Program-made: the position numbers and the translations under genes | Notes under the pieces: generated by a model | Database searches by the model: none | Told to the model about the DNA's origin: nothing | What the model saw: the letters and a program-made list of their open reading frames with translations, nothing else | Assembly (NCBI RefSeq): GCF_014642075.1 | Contig: NZ_BMIK01000010.1 | Location: 62,380-126,379 of the forward strand | DNA: 64,000 bases | Reading direction: 5' to 3' | Source of the DNA: Parapedobacter defluvii | GTDB taxonomy: Bacteria > Bacteroidota > Bacteroidia > Sphingobacteriales > Sphingobacteriaceae | Part shown: in pieces, positions 44,022-52,010 of the stretch | Layout of the letters: every line of letters starts with the position of its first letter | Position numbering within the stretch: position 1 is the stretch's first letter

Positions 44022-45944
44022 ATGAGGAATCTCTTAACATATGGTTCGTTATTGTTCCTGCTCATCGTCGGTTTTTCCTGCGGCCGGAAAACAGCTGTAG
44101 GGGTAGCAGGCGGCTCCATTGAAGAAAAAATCCGGCAGCTGCAACCGATTCTCTTGACGCCGGACAATAAAGACTCGCTCGTGCGGTCGTGGAAAACACT
44201 GCTCGACGAGCAGCAGGTGAAAGAAAGCAATCTGTACACGGCCAAAGTAAATTACCAACTGGCCCGCTTGTACGGCATGACCAAGCAGAACGATTCTTCC
44301 GCCCTGCATCTAGAAAAAGCATTCCAACGCATCGAAGCCGAAAAAGGGCATTGGGAAGAGAAAGCCCGGATCTACCAGGGTATCGGAAACCTAAGCCTTG
44401 CCGAAGGGCACCTGCACCGCGCCAATTATTACTACAACAAAGCTGCTGCCATCGTGTTGGCGGATACTTCCGTTGCCCTGGAGCCATCGGCAAAAACCGC
44501 TATCCTGTTGGCTGCTGCACAGAGCAACCAGCAGTTCCAGCGATTGGATCTGGCGTTGGAAATGAACCGGGAAGCCTTATTTCTCTCCAAGCTATTGCCC
44601 GAAAAACACATCAACCGGCATCGGCCGATCACGCAACTGATCCAAAATCTCTACCACATCAAGGGCAACATAGACAGCATCGCCCACTATATTGAGCGGT
44701 TAGAGGCGCTTCAAATTCAATATCCGGACGTTTATGACCCTTATTTTCTATACGAAAGTAAAGCATTGCTTTATGATTTGAAGCGTGAACCGGATTCGGC
44801 ATTGAAATACCAGTTGCTCAAAACAGCGCCTATGGAAAATGCGCCGAACAGTGGAAAATCAGGCAGTGTGATACTCAATAACCTGTTCATTTCCTACGTG
44901 AATATTGCCGGTATTTATACCGCTCAGCAAAACAGGACCAAGGCAACGGAATACTTTGCCAAAGCCAACCTCCTGCTTTCAAAAAATGAAACGGTCCTTG
45001 ATTACGACCACCTCATCGTGTACCACCAGAACCGGGCTGATTATTATACGCTCTCGGGCGATCTGAAAGCATCCCTGCACTCGGCCAACGAAGTTATTCG
45101 CTTGCAAAGCGAACTCTATGACCGGCAAAATACGCAGGCTATCGCTGAAATGAATAGCTTGTATGAAATCCAGACGCAGGAACGTTCGATCCAGCAATTG
45201 AACGAAAGTTTACAGATCAAGGAACTGGAACTGCAGCAAAACCGTTTGTGGACGATGGTGAGCCTATTGGCAGCGGTCCTGTTGGCGATGGTTTTGTTTT
45301 TCATCTATTACGGATTCCGGCAAAGGCGTATACAGCAAGAAAAAGATCAGGTCATCCTGCAACAGCAACTGCTGCGTACACAGATGGAACCGCATTTTAT
45401 TTTCAACACACTTACTGCGTTGCAGCATTACATCCGGCAGGGTCGCACAAAAGAGGCTATCAGCTACCTGAGCCGATTCAGCAAACTGTTGCGGAATTCA
45501 TTGGAAATAAGCAGGGAGCAGTTGGTTTCGTTGGCGCAGGAAGTCGAAACGCTGGAATATTACCTGACCTTGCAGCAAATGCGCTTTGAAAATGCATTTA
45601 CCTACACCCTGCGCGTGCCGGAAGGGATGGAAACCGACGAAATCCGGATTCCGCCGATGCTTCTACAGCCTTTTGTCGAGAACGCCATTCTCCATGGTGT
45701 GGATATGAAATCAGGAAACGGTTTTGTACACATCGTATTTTCGGAAGAAAGGGATATGCTTCATGTAGAAATCACCGATAGCGGCCGTGCCGGAAGGCAA
45801 CAGCATACGACCGGGGGCCACCGTTCACTCTCCGGCATCATCAGCCGCGAACGGCTGGCACTATTGGGCAAAGAAGCCCGCATCGAAACCCGTAAAAATG
45901 AGGATGGCGGCACAAGCGTAACGCTGATGATTCCCGTTTCCTGA
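44022..45944 (+). CDS. LytS/YehU-type sensor histidine kinase with TPR sensor region
   Basis: 640 residues. Signal-like start with GFSC, so the N terminus may be lipid-anchored on the periplasmic face. TPR-like helices fill about 45-360, then a coiled coil (LQIKELELQQN), one membrane span near 403-428 (SLLAAVLLAMVLFFIYYGF) and a cytoplasmic His_kinase domain. Phosphoacceptor His458 is in QMEPHFIFNTL; PPMLLQPFVENAILHGV is the N box and the G-rich SGIISRERLALLG box follows. It should phosphorylate the adjacent regulator. Confidence 0.93.
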   Translation: MRNLLTYGSLLFLLIVGFSCGRKTAVGVAGGSIEEKIRQLQPILLTPDNKDSLVRSWKTLLDEQQVKESNLYTAKVNYQLARLYGMTKQNDSSALHLEKAFQRIEAEKGHWEEKARIYQGIGNLSLAEGHLHRANYYYNKAAAIVLADTSVALEPSAKTAILLAAAQSNQQFQRLDLALEMNREALFLSKLLPEKHINRHRPITQLIQNLYHIKGNIDSIAHYIERLEALQIQYPDVYDPYFLYESKALLYDLKREPDSALKYQLLKTAPMENAPNSGKSGSVILNNLFISYVNIAGIYTAQQNRTKATEYFAKANLLLSKNETVLDYDHLIVYHQNRADYYTLSGDLKASLHSANEVIRLQSELYDRQNTQAIAEMNSLYEIQTQERSIQQLNESLQIKELELQQNRLWTMVSLLAAVLLAMVLFFIYYGFRQRRIQQEKDQVILQQQLLRTQMEPHFIFNTLTALQHYIRQGRTKEAISYLSRFSKLLRNSLEISREQLVSLAQEVETLEYYLTLQQMRFENAFTYTLRVPEGMETDEIRIPPMLLQPFVENAILHGVDMKSGNGFVHIVFSEERDMLHVEITDSGRAGRQQHTTGGHRSLSGIISRERLALLGKEARIETRKNEDGGTSVTLMIPVS

Positions 45945-45956
45945 CTTTGATACACG

Positions 45957-46022
45957 AATCGTAAATCTTTTCCCGCAAATCTAAAACCATTTTCAGTGTA
46001 TTCCCTCTCCATCCTTATCTTG
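45957..46022 (+). promoter_or_regulatory. Candidate LytTR-regulated promoter 2
   Basis: AATCGTAAA at 45957 and AATCTAAAA at 45978 are direct repeats 21 bases apart. TATCTTG starts at 46016, 38 bases after the second repeat. The same two distances are seen at 41816-41881. It precedes two unknown genes. Confidence 0.65.
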
Positions 46023-46042
46023 TTTTATAAAAGTATAGATCT

Positions 46043-46600
46043 ATGCGAGTTATAGGTTATATCCTGCTCCTGGTAGCATCGGCAAGCTGCACATCTACCC
46101 GCAAGCTTTCCAAAAAATTTTCGGAGCAGCCGGCTGTCATCACAGCACAGTTTAGCGGTGTGGGCTATTCCAATACACCCGCAGAAATCACGGAGCGTTA
46201 CACCGTTGTGCGTTCTCGCCTATGGGACAGATTGGCGGCACACCGTCCGGAAAAGGATACCCTGCCTCCCGTTCGCGACGAGGCGATCATCCGCTTGGCT
46301 TTGGCAACCGAAGCCCTTTTGAAAGTCGAGGCATACGAGCAGCAGCAACGTATCGCAGGTTTCAACGTTCCTGTCCGCAAACGCGACAAATACCTGATTT
46401 TGGAAAAGAAAAGAAAGATGATTCCCATTCCGGTTATCTATTTCGACGTGAAAGAAGCGATCACCGTATTGGCTCCACTGAAGAACAATCGGGTCGGAAT
46501 CCACCGCTACAGCGACCATACCTTATGGATCCTATTTTTTGGGGCAAGCAAGACCGGCCGTTCCATCGAAGAATACGAACAGATTAACGAAACAGAATGA
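46043..46600 (+). CDS. Hypothetical lipoprotein, LytTR regulon candidate
   Basis: 185 residues, lipobox SASC. Mostly helical and basic with KFSEQPAVITAQFSGVGYSN after the signal and RKRDKYLILEKKRKM in the middle. No family recognised. It is the first gene after the second tandem-repeat promoter and overlaps the next gene by four bases (ATGA). Confidence 0.7.
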   Translation: MRVIGYILLLVASASCTSTRKLSKKFSEQPAVITAQFSGVGYSNTPAEITERYTVVRSRLWDRLAAHRPEKDTLPPVRDEAIIRLALATEALLKVEAYEQQQRIAGFNVPVRKRDKYLILEKKRKMIPIPVIYFDVKEAITVLAPLKNNRVGIHRYSDHTLWILFFGASKTGRSIEEYEQINETE

Positions 46601-47103
46601 ACAAGCGAACCTTTCTTTTCAATCCTAAAAAGCGCCGGAAAATCCTCATTATGGGTGTACTGGTGGCAGTGCTGGGCGGTGCCATGCTGTACGTTTCCTT
46701 ACAATCCGGAGGGATAAAAACCGGGTACGTACTGGTATTTGCCAGTGTGACGGTTGGTGGCGGCAGCATGGCCCTGGCTCAGCTTCTAAGAATGACTAGC
46801 CGGGAGCAGACTGGCCTAGAGCTGGATGCCGACGGCCTCTATTTCAAAGGAACGATTCTTGGAAAAACCGTTGGGAAAATCAAATGGCGGGATATAGCAG
46901 CTATCCAGACCGGCACGGTTCATGGCAGCAACCAGTTGTTTGTCAAACTGGCGGTGCCGGGGCAGTATGCCGCGAAGATAGCTAACCGGCAGGTCCGGAA
47001 AATACTTTCAGCACAAGGTCTTCCATTGAATGCCGACGAACTAGACATTGATTTCCATGAAATGGAGACTTGTATCATGCAGTATTATCATCAATATCAT
47101 TGA
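46597..47103 (+). CDS. STM3941-family-like membrane protein
   Basis: 168 residues. Two N-terminal membrane helices (about 15-33 and 43-65) follow a basic FNPKKRRK start. The cytoplasmic domain reads LELDADGLYFKGT, KIKWRDIAAIQ and a closing NADELDIDFHEM, the order of STM3941-type domains. It is translationally coupled to the lipoprotein gene upstream. Function unknown. Confidence 0.72.
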   Translation: MNKRTFLFNPKKRRKILIMGVLVAVLGGAMLYVSLQSGGIKTGYVLVFASVTVGGGSMALAQLLRMTSREQTGLELDADGLYFKGTILGKTVGKIKWRDIAAIQTGTVHGSNQLFVKLAVPGQYAAKIANRQVRKILSAQGLPLNADELDIDFHEMETCIMQYYHQYH

Positions 47104-47132
47104 GGTCTCCAGTATTTTCAGCTCATTAATGT

Positions 47133-47149
47133 CGGGCTGTAAAAGCCCG
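47133..47149 (+). terminator. Short hairpin after the LytTR-regulated pair
   Basis: Perfect 6-bp stem CGGGCT/AGCCCG with a five-base loop, 30 bases after the stop at 47103. No T-tract directly behind it. Confidence 0.35.
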
Positions 47150-47171
47150 TTAGGATAGGTTTTACGTTATA

Positions 47172-48086
47172 TCAGGAAAGGGCATTTGGGGGCGGGTCGC
47201 CTGCGGGTTTGCCACGGCCTTCAGGTAAAGGTATATACACTTCATTATCCATGGGTGGCAACACAATACGCCCGTGTTTCCAGTCCTCCTTAGCTTGCTC
47301 AATCCGCTCTTTTCTACTGGAAACAAAGTTCCACCAGATATGCCGTTCGCCCAGGTGTTCACCTCCAAGCATCATCAACGTGGTTTGTTCGCAGGCAATA
47401 ATCAATGGATCGACCCCCTTGGTGAATACCAACAGTTGTCCTGCGGTATACGTAATCCCGTTTACTTCGACGCTACCCCGAGCAATGTATGCCCCTCTTT
47501 CACTATGTCCAATGGGCAGCCCAAAATGAGTACCGGGTTCCAGTACGACATGTACATAGAACAATGGAGAATGTGTTTTGACATTACTTTTCAATCCATA
47601 GGCATCGCCTGCAATCAAACGCATCCAAATACCCGTGTCCGTAAAAACGGGCAATTGTTCAGCCTTGTAGTTGTTAAAGGAAGGGTCGCTCTCTTCATCT
47701 TTTTCGGGGAGTGCCACCCATGTCTGTATCATTTCCAGTTCTCCCCCGTTCAGCATCGCCGGATCTTCAAATCGTTCGCTATGCGAAATGCCTTTGCCGG
47801 CAGTCATCCAGTTGACCTCACCGGGTTTTATCACCTGCTCCACGCCAAGACTGTCCCTGTGGGTCACATGGCCACTGAACAAATAACTGACTGTGGATAG
47901 GCCAATATGCGGGTGCGGCAACACGTCCAAATTGTTTACAGCCGCTGCAGGAATCGTTACCGGGCCGCCATGATCCATAAAAATAAACGGCCCAACCATT
48001 CTCCGAAGCCGGTATGGAAGTATACGCTTAACGGCAAAACCTGGTGCAATTTCGGCCTGCCGGGTTTCTATAACGATATCGAGCAT
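47172..48086 (-). CDS. Pirin-family protein
   Basis: 304 residues, a two-cupin protein. The metal site is complete: His58 and His60 in LPHPHIGL, His102 and Glu104 in GISHSER. GPFIFMDHGGP and GKGISHSERF are family signatures. Pirins bind iron and several act as quercetin 2,3-dioxygenases. Cytosolic. Monocistronic, with the convergent STM3941-like gene 68 bp downstream. Confidence 0.93.
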   Translation of the reverse strand: MLDIVIETRQAEIAPGFAVKRILPYRLRRMVGPFIFMDHGGPVTIPAAAVNNLDVLPHPHIGLSTVSYLFSGHVTHRDSLGVEQVIKPGEVNWMTAGKGISHSERFEDPAMLNGGELEMIQTWVALPEKDEESDPSFNNYKAEQLPVFTDTGIWMRLIAGDAYGLKSNVKTHSPLFYVHVVLEPGTHFGLPIGHSERGAYIARGSVEVNGITYTAGQLLVFTKGVDPLIIACEQTTLMMLGGEHLGERHIWWNFVSSRKERIEQAKEDWKHGRIVLPPMDNEVYIPLPEGRGKPAGDPPPNALS

Positions 48087-48186
48087 AGATTCAACGTTTA
48101 AACACTATTAGATATCAAACTTAGATAAATTATTGATTTTTTTATCATCTTTTTTCGCATCGTTGAGATCGCTATCTCTGAAGGCA

Positions 48187-48723
48187 TTAACCCAACTTCT
48201 GCGCTTGTACGACATGCCGCAGGTTGTGGTAGACCACCACCCTGAGTGTATCTCCAAGGCGCAGTTTTATCCATTTTGAGATCGATATCGAAGTTTTGAC
48301 CCCGGTTAGGTCCGTCTGTCTAGAAACTTCGAGGAGTTGGAGCAACTGTTCCTGCTGATGAATAAATTTATCCAACACGGAAGGGTCAAGCGGGCTATCC
48401 GCTGGATCCATCGATTTAAACGTCTTCATTTTGTTCATCCGCTCTTTTGGCAGCATGCTTTTCGCAAAATAATTTCCCAAAAGGCCGGGCTTGAAAACAG
48501 CCGATGGCCGGCATTTTGCATTTCGGATGCAGCGTTCAATTTCCGGAATGTAAAAATCCCCGTACCGGTTTAGATGTTCCACACATTCCAGTATATTCCA
48601 GCCGCCAGCGGCGGGCTTCCGGTTCAGCAACTCCTGCGGCAATTCCTTGAATGATTGTACCTCCCGGATGTGTTGCTGTGTGAGACCGCTCAATTCGGTC
48701 AATAACTCTTCCACATTTATCAT
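48187..48723 (-). CDS. DinB-family protein
   Basis: 178 residues from ATG 48723; the ORF start at 48741 is less likely. A four-helix bundle with WNILECVEHLNRYGDFYI at the start and LGDTLRVVVYHNLRHVVQAQKL at the end. The His residues in ECVEHLN and YHNLRHV fit the metal triad of DinB/YfiT proteins. The family holds metal-dependent thiol transferases of mostly unknown substrate. It lies 56 bp downstream of the Crp/Fnr gene. Confidence 0.9.
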   Translation of the reverse strand: MINVEELLTELSGLTQQHIREVQSFKELPQELLNRKPAAGGWNILECVEHLNRYGDFYIPEIERCIRNAKCRPSAVFKPGLLGNYFAKSMLPKERMNKMKTFKSMDPADSPLDPSVLDKFIHQQEQLLQLLEVSRQTDLTGVKTSISISKWIKLRLGDTLRVVVYHNLRHVVQAQKLG

Positions 48724-48778
48724 ACACGATTTTAAAGGCAAAGCTCCTGTATTTCCCGCAAATAATAATTGATTGAAG

Positions 48779-49315
48779 TCAAGATTTTTTAAGGCGGGAC
48801 AACGTTTCCGGGGCCATCCGCAAATAGGATGCGATGTGTTTATGCGGAATTTGCTGAAACAATTGCGGACTTCGTTTCAATACACGCAGGTACCGATCTT
48901 TCGGTGAGCTGATGAGCATGTCCTTTTCGCGTTCCAGTTGCTGAAGCACCAGCTGTTCCAGCATAGCCTGCCATAATTGTCTGTTCGCCGGATTCAGCTC
49001 AATGAATGACAAATAAGCCGCTTTGGAAATGACTTTCACCTCGGTCCGTTTGATGGCTTGGATGTAAAAATCAGATGGTTTTCCGCTGATAAAACTGTCC
49101 AACGACGTAATAAAATCACCTTGGTACCCAAACCTCACAATGTGTTCTTCCTCACCGTCCCTCATACAGACCTTCAAGCTGCCCGATACGATGTAGTAGA
49201 GTTTCTTCTCAACCGCACCGTATTCAGCGAGGTATTTGTTTCTTTCCACGACGATGGACTTCTCCCACAAATTGAGGTTTTCAATCCGATTGTACAATTC
49301 ACCAACGGCATTCAT
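48779..49315 (-). CDS. Crp/Fnr-family transcriptional regulator
   Basis: 178 residues. A cyclic-nucleotide-binding-like jelly roll (about 10-115) with YYIVSGSLKVCMRDGEEEHIVRFGYQGDFI. The short C-terminal part has PHKHIASYLRMAPETLSRLKKS, the recognition helix of the Bacteroidota Crp/Fnr branch. No iron-sulfur cysteines, so not a classic Fnr. It is read in the same direction as the reductase at 49355, which is just upstream, and may respond to redox state. Confidence 0.9.
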   Translation of the reverse strand: MNAVGELYNRIENLNLWEKSIVVERNKYLAEYGAVEKKLYYIVSGSLKVCMRDGEEEHIVRFGYQGDFITSLDSFISGKPSDFYIQAIKRTEVKVISKAAYLSFIELNPANRQLWQAMLEQLVLQQLEREKDMLISSPKDRYLRVLKRSPQLFQQIPHKHIASYLRMAPETLSRLKKS

Positions 49316-49354
49316 TCGGTCACCAGTTCAGTGTGTTATATAAAATGGCAATTC

Positions 49355-50035
49355 TTAAATAATGATCGCATCCATGCGTGCACCGAGTTCTATTAAGTAT
49401 CCACTGATATCATCGACAAATGTTTCCGGCCCGCATACATAAAACCGCTTGTCAAAATCTCCGATGGCCTTCACCAGGAAATCGCGGTCTATTCTTTTTT
49501 CACCAAAACCGATTACGCCTTCTTTACTGAAAAAATTGGCGTAATTTTTACCCAGCATTTGAGTAAGTTCCTCATGCAGAATCACATCGTTGTGGTAGTG
49601 ATTGGAATAGAACAAGCCAATGTCTCGCATATTGCCACTGTAGTATAAAGCCCGGAAGATGGCTATAAACGGAGTAATGCCGGTACCCCCTGCAATAAAA
49701 ATACCAGGGCCTTTATAATCAATGGTTCCAAACACATCTTTCATCCGTATGGCAGTCCCTGCATTCAGCTTGCCCAATTGCTGGGTGACGCCGTTATGAT
49801 CGTCATAGATTTTTATTATAAACTCAAGATAGTTCCAGAAATTAAGCGAAGTAAATGTAAAATTGCGCCATTGGTCCTCCCATCCCGGTGCATTAACGGC
49901 TAAATGCGTGGAGTGTCCGGGTATGTACGAAAAACCTGCCGGTTTTTCCAACACAAAACGTTTTACGTTATGCGTCACGTAACTGGTATCTAAAATCTTT
50001 AAATCGTAAATGTCGGTGATGACGTTGGTTATCAT
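49355..50035 (-). CDS. Flavodoxin/ferredoxin reductase-like FAD-NAD(P) protein
   Basis: 226 residues. FAD-binding beta-barrel (1-100) with WRNFTFTSLN in place of the usual R-x-Y-S, then the NAD(P) domain with GIFIAGGTGITPFIAI and RFYVCGPETFVDDI. Length and order match the ferredoxin-NADP reductase superfamily. No ferredoxin domain is attached. It may feed electrons from NAD(P)H to an unknown acceptor. The Crp/Fnr gene follows 39 bp downstream in the same direction and may control it. Confidence 0.88.
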   Translation of the reverse strand: MITNVITDIYDLKILDTSYVTHNVKRFVLEKPAGFSYIPGHSTHLAVNAPGWEDQWRNFTFTSLNFWNYLEFIIKIYDDHNGVTQQLGKLNAGTAIRMKDVFGTIDYKGPGIFIAGGTGITPFIAIFRALYYSGNMRDIGLFYSNHYHNDVILHEELTQMLGKNYANFFSKEGVIGFGEKRIDRDFLVKAIGDFDKRFYVCGPETFVDDISGYLIELGARMDAIII

Positions 50036-50718
50036 TCTGTATAGTTGCTTAACTTACTTCTTCTCTCATTTTAATTCCGCAAACTACGACTAAATTAGGA
50101 AAATAGAACTATAAAGTGAATACGAGATGGGCAATTGCTTATAGGCTACGGTTTTGCTATGGGGTGGAGTCACTACTGTACTTTCATGACCGGCAGTAAC
50201 AGGCGTAGGAAGATTTAGTTTACGGAGTGGGAATATATGGATGAGGGCTTAGATCGGGATAGCAGATATAATAAGGGCTGCCACAATGGATTACCGCTGT
50301 GCCAGCCCCTTTATCAAAAATGGGTTTTACGTCAACTAATGACAATGGGATTTCGGTTAGCTTGTATTCCGGGATGTTTTCTAAGTCTTCTGACTGAGAA
50401 ACGAGAAGGGATAAAAGCAGACTTGCTTTTAGCGGATAAGATTGTGTTTGAAAGGACAGGTTGTTTTTGCTCTGCGCTTTTTTCTAAAATCTCGTCGATC
50501 ATGATAAGTTAAAATAATGTTAATATATAGTATCTAAATAATTAATGCAAAGATACCGCTTGTTACGTCATCATTTGTAACCTTAGTGTAATTATTACAC
50601 ACTTAAAAACTTATCACTATATACATGTATTACAGCATTTTAATGCCATATTTTGAATTTGTTAAAAACATTAATCAACTATCAATGCATGAAAATCCAT
50701 TGGTGGTGATGAGGAAAT
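50036..50718. other. Intergenic stretch with one hairpin and no clear gene
   Basis: 683 bp. A hairpin at 50273-50312 pairs AAGGGCTG-c-CACA with TGTG-c-CAGCCCcTT. The 91-codon plus-strand ORF at 50237 runs through it and shows no recognisable content. The rest is AT-rich. Confidence 0.55.
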
Positions 50719-51267
50719 CTAACGTTTCGGGGCCAATAAGAAGTCAATACGGACGTCACTATCCGCTTCAGGGTTGCATTGGCCATGCCCATCCCACAAA
50801 CGGGCAGTGAGGGTGCCTTCGATGTACATCGTTCCATGGATCGCTTGGACACGACGAATGGTGATCCCTCCCGGGGAGGCCTGATTTTCCGGCCCGGTGA
50901 CAACGCAACGTCGCCACCAAGTTTCCGGGGCATACTCGGGATATCGCCTGCCGGCTAGGTAAAGCATGTAACCTTTCCCATCGGCAGCAGCTGTATAACC
51001 GCTGCCATCATGCCAGGGGTAAAAACCGATTTGGGGAACGGATGGACCATAGATGAAAACCGAAAAGACATGACCGTCGGCATGTGATCCGGTGATCCAA
51101 AGATCTCCTAAAAGCTGGTAACCGTATGTTCCGGTAAGGCCTTCATGGTATGTTCCATTCCGGAACACCCGCCAATACGGCTCGGGATGTTCCCAGTCCG
51201 AACAGGCTGTATCATTTTTGCAGCCAGCCAGCATACACAACAGAAATCCGCAAAATAGGTACTTCAT
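50719..51267 (-). CDS. Hypothetical lipoprotein
   Basis: 182 residues, lipobox LAGC. The mature domain is rich in Trp, Tyr and Gly, predicted all-beta (GTYGYQLLGDLWITGS, HVFSVFIYGPSV, GKGYMLYLAGR). There is a Cys near residue 22 and one near 121 that could pair. No family recognised. Flanked by the HK remnant at 51302. Confidence 0.65.
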   Translation of the reverse strand: MKYLFCGFLLCMLAGCKNDTACSDWEHPEPYWRVFRNGTYHEGLTGTYGYQLLGDLWITGSHADGHVFSVFIYGPSVPQIGFYPWHDGSGYTAAADGKGYMLYLAGRRYPEYAPETWWRRCVVTGPENQASPGGITIRRVQAIHGTMYIEGTLTARLWDGHGQCNPEADSDVRIDFLLAPKR

Positions 51268-51301
51268 GTTCTATCTAACGTGAAAATGAACGACAAATCC
51301 A

Positions 51302-51424
51302 TTAGTGGGGAATCTGAAACGAAACCTGCAATCCGCCATAGCTGTTCTGCTCAACGGTCAATTGCTCCCCAAAATGGTAAAACAGCCGTTTCGCGGTATT
51401 GGAAAGGCCGATTCTTCCTTCTGC
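51302..51424 (-). pseudogene. C-terminal stub of a LytS-type histidine kinase
   Basis: Minus strand codons read EGRIGLSNTAKRLFYHFGEQLT and YGGLQVSFQIPH to a stop. This is the G box and last strands of the ATPase domain of His_kinase-type sensors. Nothing of the kinase remains upstream; at about 51425 it abuts an unrelated gene on the other strand. Confidence 0.65.
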
Positions 51425-51436
51425 AAAAATATTGGC

Positions 51437-51940
51437 GATATCTCGATTAATGGCTCCTCCGGCGGAGTGGGCCATTTTGCCGTACAAATCGCCAAAGTTT
51501 GCGGCGCACATGTTACCGCGGTCTGTTCGAGCCGGAATGTTGATTTCGTGATGGCGCTGGGGGCCGATCGGGTAATTGCTTATGACAAGGGGGGTATAGA
51601 CAGCTTGGATGGTACTTTTGATCTGGTTTTGGATACGCACGGCAACCTGACCTATGCGGACTACAAGCGGTGGGGAAAACGGGGTGTGATGGTCGGTTTC
51701 ACGACCGTCGGTAACCTGTTCGGCCTGTCCCTGAGAAAGGCCTTGGGCCGGTTTCCCCTTGCTCTGGTCAACGCCGAAGCCAACGCCACTGATCTAGAGA
51801 CACTGGCCTCGCTCATTAAAGACGGTAAGGTTAGGGTCCACCTTGACCGGACTTATTCCTACCGGGAAATCCCGGAGGCCATACGCTACATCGAAGCAAT
51901 GCGTACCCGCGGAAAAGTAGCTATGACATGGGGCGAATGA
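51437..51940 (+). pseudogene. Zinc-independent MDR alcohol dehydrogenase/quinone reductase, 5' end lost
   Basis: The plus strand encodes the NAD(P)-binding core INGSSGGVGHFAVQIAKVCGA, LGADRVIAY, FDLVLDTHGN, YADYKRWGKRG and the C-terminal EAIRYIEAMRTRGKVAMTWGE. The usual protein is about 320 residues; the first half is replaced by sequence that belongs to the kinase stub on the other strand. An open frame from 51305 exists but its first 45 codons are antisense to that stub. Confidence 0.75.
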
Positions 51941-52010
51941 ATTCTTGATCGATATATCTGCTGGTGTGCCGCCTCTGAGTTTTGACTGCTTGCATTCGAT
52001 GAAATCGCTG

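Noticed and set aside
50237-50512. 91-codon plus-strand ORF
   Set aside because: It runs through a strong hairpin, has Cys-rich erratic composition and no motif or ribosome-binding context.
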